Below, in pieces: positions 1 to 6,326 of a stretch of 7,821 bases of DNA. Location of the stretch: the NCBI GenBank assembly GCA_005787665.1, contig SYAB01000449.1:1-7821 (forward strand). The letters are read 5' to 3'. Source of the stretch: Actinomycetota bacterium. Its GTDB lineage: Bacteria > Actinomycetota > Actinomycetes > Mycobacteriales > Mycobacteriaceae. The notes beneath the pieces were generated by a model that saw only the letters and a list, made by a program, of their open reading frames with translations, had not been told where the DNA came from and searched no databases. Position 1 is the first letter of the stretch; each line of letters begins with the position of its first letter. Position numbers and translations under genes: made by a program.

Positions 1-141
1 GGCGACGGACACGACGATGAACGCGACCAGGGTTCCGATGGACACCATGTCGGCCAGATAGTTCAACGGGACGAAGCCGGCGAGAATGCTGATCACCACC
101 GCGACGATGATGGTGTTGTTCACCGGCGTCCTGGTGCGTGG
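1..141 (-). pseudogene. Fragment of an APC-superfamily (cationic) amino-acid permease without its N-terminal part
   Basis: Read on the minus strand, residues 168-214 of the chimeric frame match my memory of the late transmembrane region of YfnA/CAT-type amino-acid permeases. The block is a short hydrophilic loop (PRTRTPVNN), a membrane span, a loop with [13 protein letters not shown], and a second span beginning [10 protein letters not shown]. In an intact protein of roughly 480-500 residues this region lies about two thirds of the way along, so most of the helices that bind substrate are missing. The fragment has no start codon of its own here; it could only be made as the tail of the ACAD frame. 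Whether the remaining C-terminal helices are intact lies outside the window. The family call is firm for the visible block, but substrate specificity cannot be read. Confidence 0.8.
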
Positions 142-642
142 ATCGGCCACCGGTGCGTTGGTGATCCAGCGCTTCTGGCCCGAGATCACCCAACCCGCGC
201 CGTCGCGGACGGCTCTGGTGCGCAGCCCCGACGGGTTGGAGCCCGCGCCCGGCTCGGTCAGCGCGAAAGACGCCACCACCTCCCCGGCGGCCATCGGGCC
301 CAGCCACCGGGACTGCTGCTCGGCGGTGCCGAAGCCGACCAGGACCTGACCGGCGATGCCATTGTTGGTGCCGAACATCGACCGCACGGCCAGTGCGGTG
401 TAGCCCAATTCCATGGCCAGTTCGACATCCTGGGCGACGGTGAGTCCCAGTCCGCCCCATCGCTGGGGAATGGCGTAGCCGAACAGGCCCATCTGCATGG
501 CCTGCGCGCGGATGTCGGCGGGAACCGCGTCGCCGTCGGCGATTTCCGATTCACGGGGAACGACGACATCGCGCACGAACCGCCGGGTGGCGGCGAGGAT
601 CTCGTCGAAGTCGTCGTCGTCCACGGCAGGCTCAGCTGTCAT
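1..642 (-). CDS. Chimeric ORF: acyl-CoA dehydrogenase N-terminal half fused in frame to APC permease segment (partial, runs off left edge)
   Basis: The frame opens at ATG 642-640 and has no stop through position 1, giving 214 visible residues. Residues 1-166 are a typical acyl-CoA dehydrogenase N-terminal and start of middle domain. They include [16 protein letters not shown] (51-66), the FAD-contact signature [12 protein letters not shown] (126-137) and [10 protein letters not shown] (155-164). An intact family member has about 380-400 residues and would continue after NAPVAD with a beta strand of the middle domain. Here the sequence instead becomes [10 protein letters not shown] and two hydrophobic segments (about 176-192 and 201-214), as in APC amino-acid permeases. 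The flavin-binding C-terminal helical domain and the catalytic Glu are therefore absent, so dehydrogenase activity is not expected. The start has only a weak ribosome site. It is divergent from the SDR operon, 25 bases apart. A deletion fusion or an assembly misjoin fits equally well. Confidence 0.85.
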   Translation of the reverse strand, partial: MTAEPAVDDDDFDEILAATRRFVRDVVVPRESEIADGDAVPADIRAQAMQMGLFGYAIPQRWGGLGLTVAQDVELAMELGYTALAVRSMFGTNNGIAGQVLVGFGTAEQQSRWLGPMAAGEVVASFALTEPGAGSNPSGLRTRAVRDGAGWVISGQKRWITNAPVADPRTRTPVNNTIIVAVVISILAGFVPLNYLADMVSIGTLVAFIVVSVA

Positions 643-650
643 GACGTCAT
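641..650. promoter_or_regulatory. Perfect 10-bp palindrome in the divergent start region (candidate operator)
   Basis: ATGACGTCAT is its own reverse complement. It overlaps the first two bases of the minus-strand start codon (640-642) and lies 17 bases before the plus-strand SDR start. A second palindrome, GTCATGAC (638-645), overlaps it, giving GTCAT-GAC-GTCAT. A dimeric regulator bound here could affect both divergent genes. No regulator gene is visible, so operator function is an inference. Confidence 0.35.
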
Positions 651-654
651 CAAA

Positions 655-660
655 TACGAT
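655..660 (+). promoter_or_regulatory. Candidate -10 element for the SDR-led operon
   Basis: TACGAT fits the mycobacterial TANNNT -10 consensus and ends 7 bases before the ATG at 668. This would place the transcript start at or next to the start codon, that is, a leaderless mRNA. No clear -35 hexamer is seen, and the gap lacks a strong Shine-Dalgarno sequence, which agrees with leaderless initiation. Confidence 0.45.
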
Positions 661-667
661 CGGCGAC

Positions 668-1408
668 ATGGCGTTGCTGGCAGGTCGGACCGCGGTCGTC
701 ACCGGTGGAGCGCAGGGCCTCGGCCTGGCCATCGCCGAAGTCTTCGTCGCCGAGGGCGCCCGGGTCGTGCTCGGTGACCTCGATCTGGACCGGACCCGCG
801 CCGCGGCAGACGCACTGGGCGGCCCCGCTGTAGCGCGCGCGGTGCGCTGCGATGTGACGGCAGCAGCGGACGTCGAGGCCCTCATCGCTACCGCGTTGGC
901 TGATTTCGGGGGCCTGGACGTAATGGTCAACAATGCCGGGATCACCCGCGACGCGACCCTGCGCAAGATGACCGAGCAGCAGTTCGACGAGGTGATCGCG
1001 GTACACCTCAAGGGCACCTGGAACGGCACCCGTGCGGCCGCGGCGGTCATGCGCGAGCAGGGCCGCGGGGCGATCATCAACATGTCGTCCATCTCCGGCA
1101 AGGTCGGCCTGATCGGCCAAACCAACTACTCCGCGGCCAAGGCCGGCATCGTCGGGCTGACCAAGGCGGCCGCCAAGGAGCTCGCCCACCTCGGGGTGCG
1201 GGTCAACGCCATCCAGCCCGGTCTGATCCGCTCGGCGATGACCGAGGCCATGCCGCAACGCATCTGGGACGCCAAGCTCGCCGAGGTGCCGATGGGCCGG
1301 GCCGGAGAACCTTGCGAGGTCGCGACGGTGGCGCTGTTCCTGGCCTCCGACCTGTCGTCGTACATGACCGGCACCGTCCTCGAGGTCACCGGCGGGCGAC
1401 ACGTATGA
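668..1408 (+). CDS. Short-chain dehydrogenase/reductase (FabG-like, probable 3-hydroxyacyl-CoA or alcohol dehydrogenase)
   Basis: This is a classical SDR of 246 residues, the usual length, expected to oxidise or reduce a hydroxyl/keto group with NAD(P)(H) in the cytosol. Seen directly: the dinucleotide motif TGGAQGLG (12-19), an acidic residue at the end of the second strand (D37) that favours NAD(H), the NNAG motif (88-91), and the catalytic Ser141, Tyr154 and Lys158 (YSAAK). The Asn that usually completes the tetrad is replaced by His113 (VIAVHLKG). The ATG at 668 is chosen because the Rossmann strand starts at once and a TANNNT box sits just upstream; the open frame extends back to 497, but that part is antisense to the ACAD fragment. 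It is the first gene of a four-gene operon and overlaps the next by ATGA. Beside an ACAD, a role on beta-hydroxyacyl-CoA is plausible, but other alcohols are possible. Confidence 0.93.
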   Translation: MALLAGRTAVVTGGAQGLGLAIAEVFVAEGARVVLGDLDLDRTRAAADALGGPAVARAVRCDVTAAADVEALIATALADFGGLDVMVNNAGITRDATLRKMTEQQFDEVIAVHLKGTWNGTRAAAAVMREQGRGAIINMSSISGKVGLIGQTNYSAAKAGIVGLTKAAAKELAHLGVRVNAIQPGLIRSAMTEAMPQRIWDAKLAEVPMGRAGEPCEVATVALFLASDLSSYMTGTVLEVTGGRHV

Positions 1409-2610
1409 CCCCCGCCCGCCGCCGCCTCGCCCGGACCCTGGGCCTCACCGAGTTCCAGACCGAGATCGTCGAGACGGTGCGGCGGTTCGTCGACAAGGAG
1501 GTCATCCCGACCGCCCGGGACCTCGAGCACTCCGATACCTACCCGCAGGCAATCGTCGATCAGATGCGCGAGATGGGCCTGTTCGGGCTGATGATCCCCG
1601 CCGAGTACGGCGGCCTGGGGGAGTCGCTGCTGACCTATGCGCTCTGCGTCGAGGAACTGGCGCGCGGCTGGATGAGCGTCTCCGGGGTGATCAACACCCA
1701 TTTCATCGTCGCCCACATGATCCGTCAGCACGGCACCGAGGAGCAGAAGAAGCGATTCCTGCCTCGGATGGCGACGGGGGAGACCCGCGGGGCGTTCTCG
1801 ATGTCGGAGCCCGAACTCGGTTCCGACGTCGCCGCCATCCGGACCAGGGCGGTGCGCAACGACGACGGCGGCTACACGATCGACGGAGCGAAGATGTGGC
1901 TGACCAATGGGGGCACTTCGACGCTGGTCGCCGTCCTGGTGCGCACCGATGAGGGCGCTGATACCCCGCACCGCAACCTCACGGCGTTCCTGGTCGAGAA
2001 GCCGGCCGGCTTCGGCGAGGTGGCGCCGGGGCTGAGCATTCCCGGCAAGCTGGACAAACTGGGCTACAAGGGCATCGACACCACCGAGCTGATTTTCGAC
2101 GGCTATCGCGCGGGCGCCGACGATCTGCTGGGCGGGGTGCCCGGGCGCGGCTTCGCCCAGATGATGGACGGGGTGGAGGTCGGCCGGGTCAATGTGGCAG
2201 CCCGCGCCTGCGGTGTGGCGATCCGCGCCTTCGAACTCGGGGTGCGCTACGCCCAGCAACGCCAGACCTTCGGCAAGCCGATCGCCGAGCACCAGGCGAT
2301 CGCCTTCCAGCTCGCCGAGATGGGCACCAAGGTCGAGGCGGCGCATCTGATGATGGTCAACGCCGCCAGGCTCAAGGACTCCGGGGAGCGCAACGATCTG
2401 GAAGCCGGGATGGCGAAGTATTTGGCCAGCGAGTTCTGCGCCGAGGTCACCCAGGCCAGCTTTCGCATCCACGGCGGCTACGGCTATTCGAAGGAATACG
2501 AGATCGAGCGGTTGATGCGCGACGCCCCGTTCCTGCTGATCGGTGAGGGCACCAGCGAAATCCAGAAAACCATCATCAGCAAGCGGCTGCTCAACGACTA
2601 TCGGATATGA
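1405..2610 (+). CDS. Acyl-CoA dehydrogenase (FadE-type flavoenzyme)
   Basis: A complete 401-residue acyl-CoA dehydrogenase expected to introduce an alpha,beta double bond into an acyl-CoA with FAD, passing electrons to ETF. Seen directly: [16 protein letters not shown] (57-72), FAD signature [11 protein letters not shown] (131-141), GAKMWLTNG (161-169), the C-terminal-domain motif [14 protein letters not shown] (286-299), [10 protein letters not shown] (356-365) and EGTSEIQ (381-387), where Glu381 is at the position of the MCAD/SCAD-type catalytic base. The usual fold order is intact. The ATG at 1405 overlaps the SDR stop as ATGA, which supports this start over the longer frame from 1312. It is the intact counterpart of the broken ACAD at the left edge, from which it differs clearly in sequence. 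The acyl substrate cannot be read; many actinobacterial paralogues act on branched, steroid or aromatic acyl-CoAs. Confidence 0.95.
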   Translation: MTPARRRLARTLGLTEFQTEIVETVRRFVDKEVIPTARDLEHSDTYPQAIVDQMREMGLFGLMIPAEYGGLGESLLTYALCVEELARGWMSVSGVINTHFIVAHMIRQHGTEEQKKRFLPRMATGETRGAFSMSEPELGSDVAAIRTRAVRNDDGGYTIDGAKMWLTNGGTSTLVAVLVRTDEGADTPHRNLTAFLVEKPAGFGEVAPGLSIPGKLDKLGYKGIDTTELIFDGYRAGADDLLGGVPGRGFAQMMDGVEVGRVNVAARACGVAIRAFELGVRYAQQRQTFGKPIAEHQAIAFQLAEMGTKVEAAHLMMVNAARLKDSGERNDLEAGMAKYLASEFCAEVTQASFRIHGGYGYSKEYEIERLMRDAPFLLIGEGTSEIQKTIISKRLLNDYRI

Positions 2611-4811
2611 CCATGACTGATCACAAGACCGATCACAAGACCGAGCACAAGATCACCTACTGCCGCATCTGTGAATCGCTGTGCGGCATGGTCGCCGAGG
2701 TGCAGGACGGCAGGCTGCTGTCGCTACGCCCAGACAAGGACCACCCGCTCTCCACCGGCTTCGCCTGCCAGAAGGGAATTGCCTTCACCGAGGTCGTCAA
2801 CGACCCCGACCGGGTCACCACCCCGCTGCGACGACGGCCCGACGGCGGATTCGACGAGGTGTCCTGGCAGGACGCGCTCTCCGACATCGCCGCTCGGCTC
2901 AGTGAGATCCACCGCCGCCACGGGTCGGGAGCCATCGGTTGCTATTTCGGCAATCCGGCCGCCTTCAGCTACGCCCATCCGTTGGCCATGATGCTGTTCA
3001 GCCACGGGCTCGGATTCGGCACCCACCTGTATTCGGCGTCCTCCCAGGACACCCACAGCCGGTTCATGGCGAGTCAGTTGCTCTACGGCATCCCCTCCAC
3101 CGTGCCGATTCCCGACCTGAACCGCAATCGCCTGCTGGTGGTGATGGGGGCCAATCCGCTGGTGTCGCACGGCAGTGTGCTCACCGCCCCGCGAATCCGG
3201 GAGCGGTTGCAGGCCATCGTGCGCCGTGGCGGCCGGGTCGTGGTGATCGACCCGCGGCGCACCGAGACCGCCGCCCAATTCGACTGGCTCCCGATCACCC
3301 CGGACACCGATGCGCTGATGCTGCTGTCGCTGCTGCAGGTGATGTTCGCCGAGGGTCTCGTCGACTACGACCGCATCAGCGGTCAAGCCCGGGGCGTCGA
3401 GTGGCTCGCCGACCGGTGCGCCGCGTTTCCGCCGGAGTCCACCGCCAGTGCCACCGGGATCGACCCGAGCGTGCTGCGCACGCTGGCCCGCGATCTCGCC
3501 AGTACCCCGGAAGCCGCGGTCTACGGCCGGATCGGGACGTGCGCGGGACGGTCGGGAACACTGACCTCCTATCTCATCGACGCGGTCAACCTGTGCGCCG
3601 GAAATCTCGACGTGCCCGGCGGTTCGGTGTTCGGTGAACTCGGCGTCCCGGGGGAGCGTTGGGTGATGCGTGCTCTCGGGGCGGTGCTGCGGTACGACCA
3701 CCGGCGCCATACATCGCGCATCGGCGGGTTCGGCAACATGATCCGCACCGAGCCGGCGACCATGATGGCCGCGGAGATGACGACCCCGGGGGAACGGCAG
3801 ATCCGCGCGCTGATCGTCAGTGCCGGCAACCCCGTACTCTCGGTGCCCAGCGGCGCCGAGATCCGCACTGCCATAGGCGGTCTCGAGTTGTCCGTCGCAT
3901 TGGACCTCTACCTGACCGAGACCTCCTCGGCTTGCGATTACGTGCTGCCGACGACCACGATGTACGAACGCGACGACTTTCCGCTGCCGTTCCAGACCTT
4001 TCATGTCACGCCGTTCCGGCAGGCCACCGAGGCGGTTGTGCCACCACGCGGTCAGGCCCGCGCCGAGTGGGACATCATCGACGACCTGATGAGCCGGATG
4101 GCGCGGCGCACGCCGGTGTTCGCCGCTCTGGCCGCACTGCGCGCCCCGGCACGCCTTCTCGGCCGCCGACTGAGCCCAAGACCGTTCGCCGACGCCGTCA
4201 TTCGCCTTTCCCGAGGCGGTGATCTGTTCGGGCTGCGGCGAGGGGGACTGTCCTTCGCCGCCCTTGTCGGTGGGAACCCGCACGGTGCGATAGTGGCCGA
4301 CCAGATCCGCACCAATGTGCTCAACAACGCGGTCACCTATCCGGGCGGCCGGATCAGGCTGCGGCACAGCGAGATCGGTGTCGAGATCGACCGGCTGGCC
4401 AGCCGGCAGGATCCGGCCGGCTTCCCGCTGCGGCTGATCGGCATGCGCGACACCCGCTCGGAGAACTCCTGGATGCACAACGCGCCACTGCTGATGCGTG
4501 GCGACCGCGGCCCCCGGGCGGTGATGAACGCCGCCGACGCCGCCGCGCGCGGTATCGGCGACGGCGACGAGGTCGCGGTGCGCTCGCCGTTCGGCAAGAT
4601 CGCGCTCCCGGTGTCACTCACCGAGGACATCGTCGCCGGGACCGTCGCGATCCCGCACGGTTGGGGTCACCGCGGCGGCGGATGGCAGCTGGCCAACCGG
4701 GTGGGCGGGGCCAACGTCAACGAATTGACCTCCAGCGATCCCGGGGACGTCGAGGCAGTGTCGGGGATGGCCTGGCTGACCGGTGTCCCGATCGAGGTGG
4801 AGCGGACGTGA
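2607..4811 (+). CDS. Molybdopterin (bis-MGD) oxidoreductase with N-terminal [4Fe-4S] domain, DMSO reductase/formate dehydrogenase superfamily
   Basis: This is a 734-residue catalytic subunit of the DMSO-reductase superfamily. Cys19, Cys22, Cys26 and Cys54 (C-X2-C-X3-C-X27-C) form the [4Fe-4S] site, followed by QKG. Pterin-dinucleotide contacts include MGANPLVSHGS (180-190), IDPRRTETAA (214-223), GNLDVPGGS (332-340), SAGNPV (405-410) and LPTTTMYERDD (447-457). The C-terminal molybdopterin-binding domain covers about 608-730. At the expected metal-ligand loop (residues 144-152, SSQDTHSRF) there is no Cys or selenocysteine; His150 lines up by eye with the formate dehydrogenase ligand Cys. No Tat or Sec signal is present, so it is probably cytosolic. 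No small electron-transfer or membrane subunit is encoded nearby. It overlaps the ACAD stop by ATGA (ATG 2607; ATG 2613 is an in-frame alternative). The substrate is unknown; formate dehydrogenase activity is not supported. Confidence 0.92.
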   Translation: MTMTDHKTDHKTEHKITYCRICESLCGMVAEVQDGRLLSLRPDKDHPLSTGFACQKGIAFTEVVNDPDRVTTPLRRRPDGGFDEVSWQDALSDIAARLSEIHRRHGSGAIGCYFGNPAAFSYAHPLAMMLFSHGLGFGTHLYSASSQDTHSRFMASQLLYGIPSTVPIPDLNRNRLLVVMGANPLVSHGSVLTAPRIRERLQAIVRRGGRVVVIDPRRTETAAQFDWLPITPDTDALMLLSLLQVMFAEGLVDYDRISGQARGVEWLADRCAAFPPESTASATGIDPSVLRTLARDLASTPEAAVYGRIGTCAGRSGTLTSYLIDAVNLCAGNLDVPGGSVFGELGVPGERWVMRALGAVLRYDHRRHTSRIGGFGNMIRTEPATMMAAEMTTPGERQIRALIVSAGNPVLSVPSGAEIRTAIGGLELSVALDLYLTETSSACDYVLPTTTMYERDDFPLPFQTFHVTPFRQATEAVVPPRGQARAEWDIIDDLMSRMARRTPVFAALAALRAPARLLGRRLSPRPFADAVIRLSRGGDLFGLRRGGLSFAALVGGNPHGAIVADQIRTNVLNNAVTYPGGRIRLRHSEIGVEIDRLASRQDPAGFPLRLIGMRDTRSENSWMHNAPLLMRGDRGPRAVMNAADAAARGIGDGDEVAVRSPFGKIALPVSLTEDIVAGTVAIPHGWGHRGGGWQLANRVGGANVNELTSSDPGDVEAVSGMAWLTGVPIEVERT
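2619..2654 (+). repeat. Three tandem 12-bp units near the start of the molybdo-enzyme gene
   Basis: Two identical units GATCACAAGACC (2619-2630, 2631-2642) are followed by a diverged third, GAGCACAAGATC (2643-2654). They encode DHKT-DHKT-EHKI immediately before the iron-sulphur cysteines. The unit length preserves frame, so copy number could change without breaking the gene. Confidence 0.85.
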
Positions 4812-5857
4812 GCGCCGGGCGCACTCTCGACGAACTCGGCTACTACCTGCTGGCCGGCGCCGGGGGAGAGGGGCCGGCAGCCCTGGTGAACGAGGCGCGT
4901 CGCGGCGAGGAACTCGGATTCGGCACCGCGTTCATCTCCGAACGGTGGAACGTCAAGGAGGCGGCGTCGCTGACCGGGGCGGCGTGCGCGGTGACCGAGC
5001 GGATGCGCATCGCCACCGCCGCCACCAATCACAACACCCGCCATCCCCTGATCACCGGGTCGTGGGCGACCACGATGCACCGGCTCTCCGGTGGCCGCTT
5101 CACCCTGGGCATCGGCCGCGGTATCGCCGCGATCTACGGCGCCTTCGGCATCCCGGCGGTGACTACCGCGCAGATGGCCGACTTCGCCACCGTGATGCGC
5201 CGGTTGTGGCACGGAGAGGTGATCATCGGCCACGACGGACCCATCGGGAAGTACCCGATCCTGGCCCTGGACACCGACTTCGACGAGGACATCCGGCTGG
5301 CGCTGGTGGCGTTCGGGCCCCGCACCTTGGCGTTGGGCGGACGGCTGTTCGATGATGTCATCCTGCACACCTACTTCACCCCCGAGACGGTGTCGCGCTG
5401 TGTGCGGACCGTGAAGGAGGCGGCCGAGCAGGCCGGCCGTGACCCGGCCGAGGTGCGGGTATGGTCCTGTTTCGCGACCGTCGGTGACCATCTGCCCGAA
5501 CCGCTGCGCCTGAAGAAGACCGTCGCCCGACTGGCCACGTATCTGCAGGGCTACGGCGATCTCATGGTCAGCACCAACGGCTGGGATCCCGCGGTGCTGC
5601 AACGGTTCCGGGCCGATCCGGTGGTGGGTTCCATCGGCGGCGGGATCGATCACAGGGCCACCGCCGACCAGATCGAGCACATTGCGACACTGATTCCCGA
5701 TGAATGGCTGGAGCCTGCGGCCACCGGCTCTCCCGGACAGTGCGCGGAGCGGATCCGAGCTGAATTCGACTACGGCGCCGACGCGGTCATCCTGCACGGC
5801 GCCACACCCGACGAGCTGGTGCCGGTCGTCGCCGCGTACCGGGAAACCGCGCCGTAG
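4808..5857 (+). CDS. LLM-class (luciferase-like) F420-dependent-type oxidoreductase
   Basis: This 349-residue protein has the TIM-barrel pattern of luciferase-like monooxygenases and closely resembles actinobacterial F420-dependent members (I recall the TIGR03857 group). Seen directly: an N-terminal strand and helix (ELGYYLLAGAGGEG, 9-22), ISERWNVKEAAS (43-54), TNHNTRHPLITGSWATTMHRLSGGRFTLGIGRG (73-105, read in pieces), and the C-terminal phosphate-site region with GSPGQCAERI (307-316) and YGADAVILHG (322-331). It would transfer hydride between F420 or a flavin and an unknown organic substrate in the cytosol. The start is GTG 4808, which overlaps the previous stop as GTGA and has GGAG (4799-4802) five bases upstream; the longer frame from 4661 only shadows the molybdo-enzyme. 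F420 rather than FMN use is inferred from family and host type. Confidence 0.9.
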   Translation: MSAGRTLDELGYYLLAGAGGEGPAALVNEARRGEELGFGTAFISERWNVKEAASLTGAACAVTERMRIATAATNHNTRHPLITGSWATTMHRLSGGRFTLGIGRGIAAIYGAFGIPAVTTAQMADFATVMRRLWHGEVIIGHDGPIGKYPILALDTDFDEDIRLALVAFGPRTLALGGRLFDDVILHTYFTPETVSRCVRTVKEAAEQAGRDPAEVRVWSCFATVGDHLPEPLRLKKTVARLATYLQGYGDLMVSTNGWDPAVLQRFRADPVVGSIGGGIDHRATADQIEHIATLIPDEWLEPAATGSPGQCAERIRAEFDYGADAVILHGATPDELVPVVAAYRETAP

Positions 5858-5873
5858 GCGGTCGCTGCCTCGC

Positions 5874-5879
5874 TACTGT
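5874..5879 (+). promoter_or_regulatory. Candidate -10 element for the SRPBCC gene
   Basis: TACTGT fits TANNNT and ends exactly 6 bases before the ATG at 5886, which predicts a leaderless transcript. The intervening CGGGGG touches the start codon and is too close to act as a normal ribosome site. The gene could therefore be transcribed separately from the upstream operon, although readthrough across the 28-base gap is also possible. Confidence 0.45.
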
Positions 5880-5885
5880 CGGGGG

Positions 5886-6326
5886 ATGGCAGTCAACGAT
5901 TCCCGCGAAGTGGTCATCGAGGCGACAGCGGAGGAGATCCTCGCCGTGATCGCCGACGTGAAGTCGGCCCCGAGTTGGTCGCCGCAGTATCAGAGCGCCG
6001 AGATTCTCGACACCTACGACGACGGCCGGCCCAGACGGGTCAAGATGAAAGTCAAGGCCGCCGGACTCACCGACGAGATGGAGGTCGAGTACAGCTGGTC
6101 GGACACCACTGCCGGCTGGACGCTGATCAACTCCGGACAACTGAAGGCCCAGGACGCCGTTTACACGCTGACGCCGCAGGGCGACAAGACCAAGGTCCGT
6201 TTCGACCTCAGCGTGGACCCGTCGATTCCGCTGCCCGGGTTCCTGCTCAAGCGGACCCTCAAGGGTGCGATGGAGACCGCCACCGACGGACTTCGCAAGC
6301 AGGTGCTCAAAGTCCGGAAGGGCTGA
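5886..6326 (+). CDS. SRPBCC-superfamily (START/polyketide cyclase-like) small protein
   Basis: A 146-residue protein with the layout of a mycobacterial SRPBCC (Bet v1-like) helix-grip domain. An opening strand (REVVIEATAEEI) leads into a helix (IADVKSAPSWSPQYQ), then alternating strands including RRVKMKVKAAGL and EMEVEYSW, and a final long amphipathic helix ending in ETATDGLRKQVLKVRKG. Such domains form a pocket for hydrophobic ligands; no enzyme activity can be assigned. It resembles the M. tuberculosis Rv0854/Rv0856/Rv0857 proteins from memory, and the neighbouring DapC-like gene fits the same locus (Rv0858c). The ATG at 5886 is chosen because the domain begins there; the open frame back to 5700 lies over the LLM gene. 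Its 3' end overlaps the convergent aminotransferase by 20 bases. There is no signal peptide or membrane span. Confidence 0.85.
   Translation: MAVNDSREVVIEATAEEILAVIADVKSAPSWSPQYQSAEILDTYDDGRPRRVKMKVKAAGLTDEMEVEYSWSDTTAGWTLINSGQLKAQDAVYTLTPQGDKTKVRFDLSVDPSIPLPGFLLKRTLKGAMETATDGLRKQVLKVRKG

Noticed and set aside
611..620. TCGTCGTCGT triplet run as a functional repeat
   Set aside because: It encodes an Asp run near the ACAD N-terminus, common in variable N-termini; too short to call a repeat element.
497..667. N-terminal extension of the SDR to ATG 497
   Set aside because: The extension overlaps the divergent ACAD head, is Ser/Thr/Arg-rich and precedes the Rossmann strand; ATG 668 with its -10 box is better.
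1126..2472. Long antisense open frame (448 codons) opposite the SDR/ACAD genes
   Set aside because: Its composition (Gly/Arg/His/Asp-rich, no family motif) is that of a high-GC shadow; the plus-strand frames carry complete SDR and ACAD signatures.
2724..4478. Long antisense open frame (584 codons) opposite the molybdo-enzyme
   Set aside because: Low-complexity, motif-free translation; explained by third-position G/C bias of the sense gene.
4661..4807. N-terminal extension of the LLM protein to ATG 4661
   Set aside because: It is an out-of-frame shadow of the molybdo-enzyme C-terminus; GTG 4808 with GGAG and the GTGA overlap fits the operon pattern.
4667..5797. Antisense open frame (376 codons) opposite the LLM gene
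   Set aside because: No recognisable fold or start signal; the sense frame has clear LLM motifs and an overlap with the previous gene.
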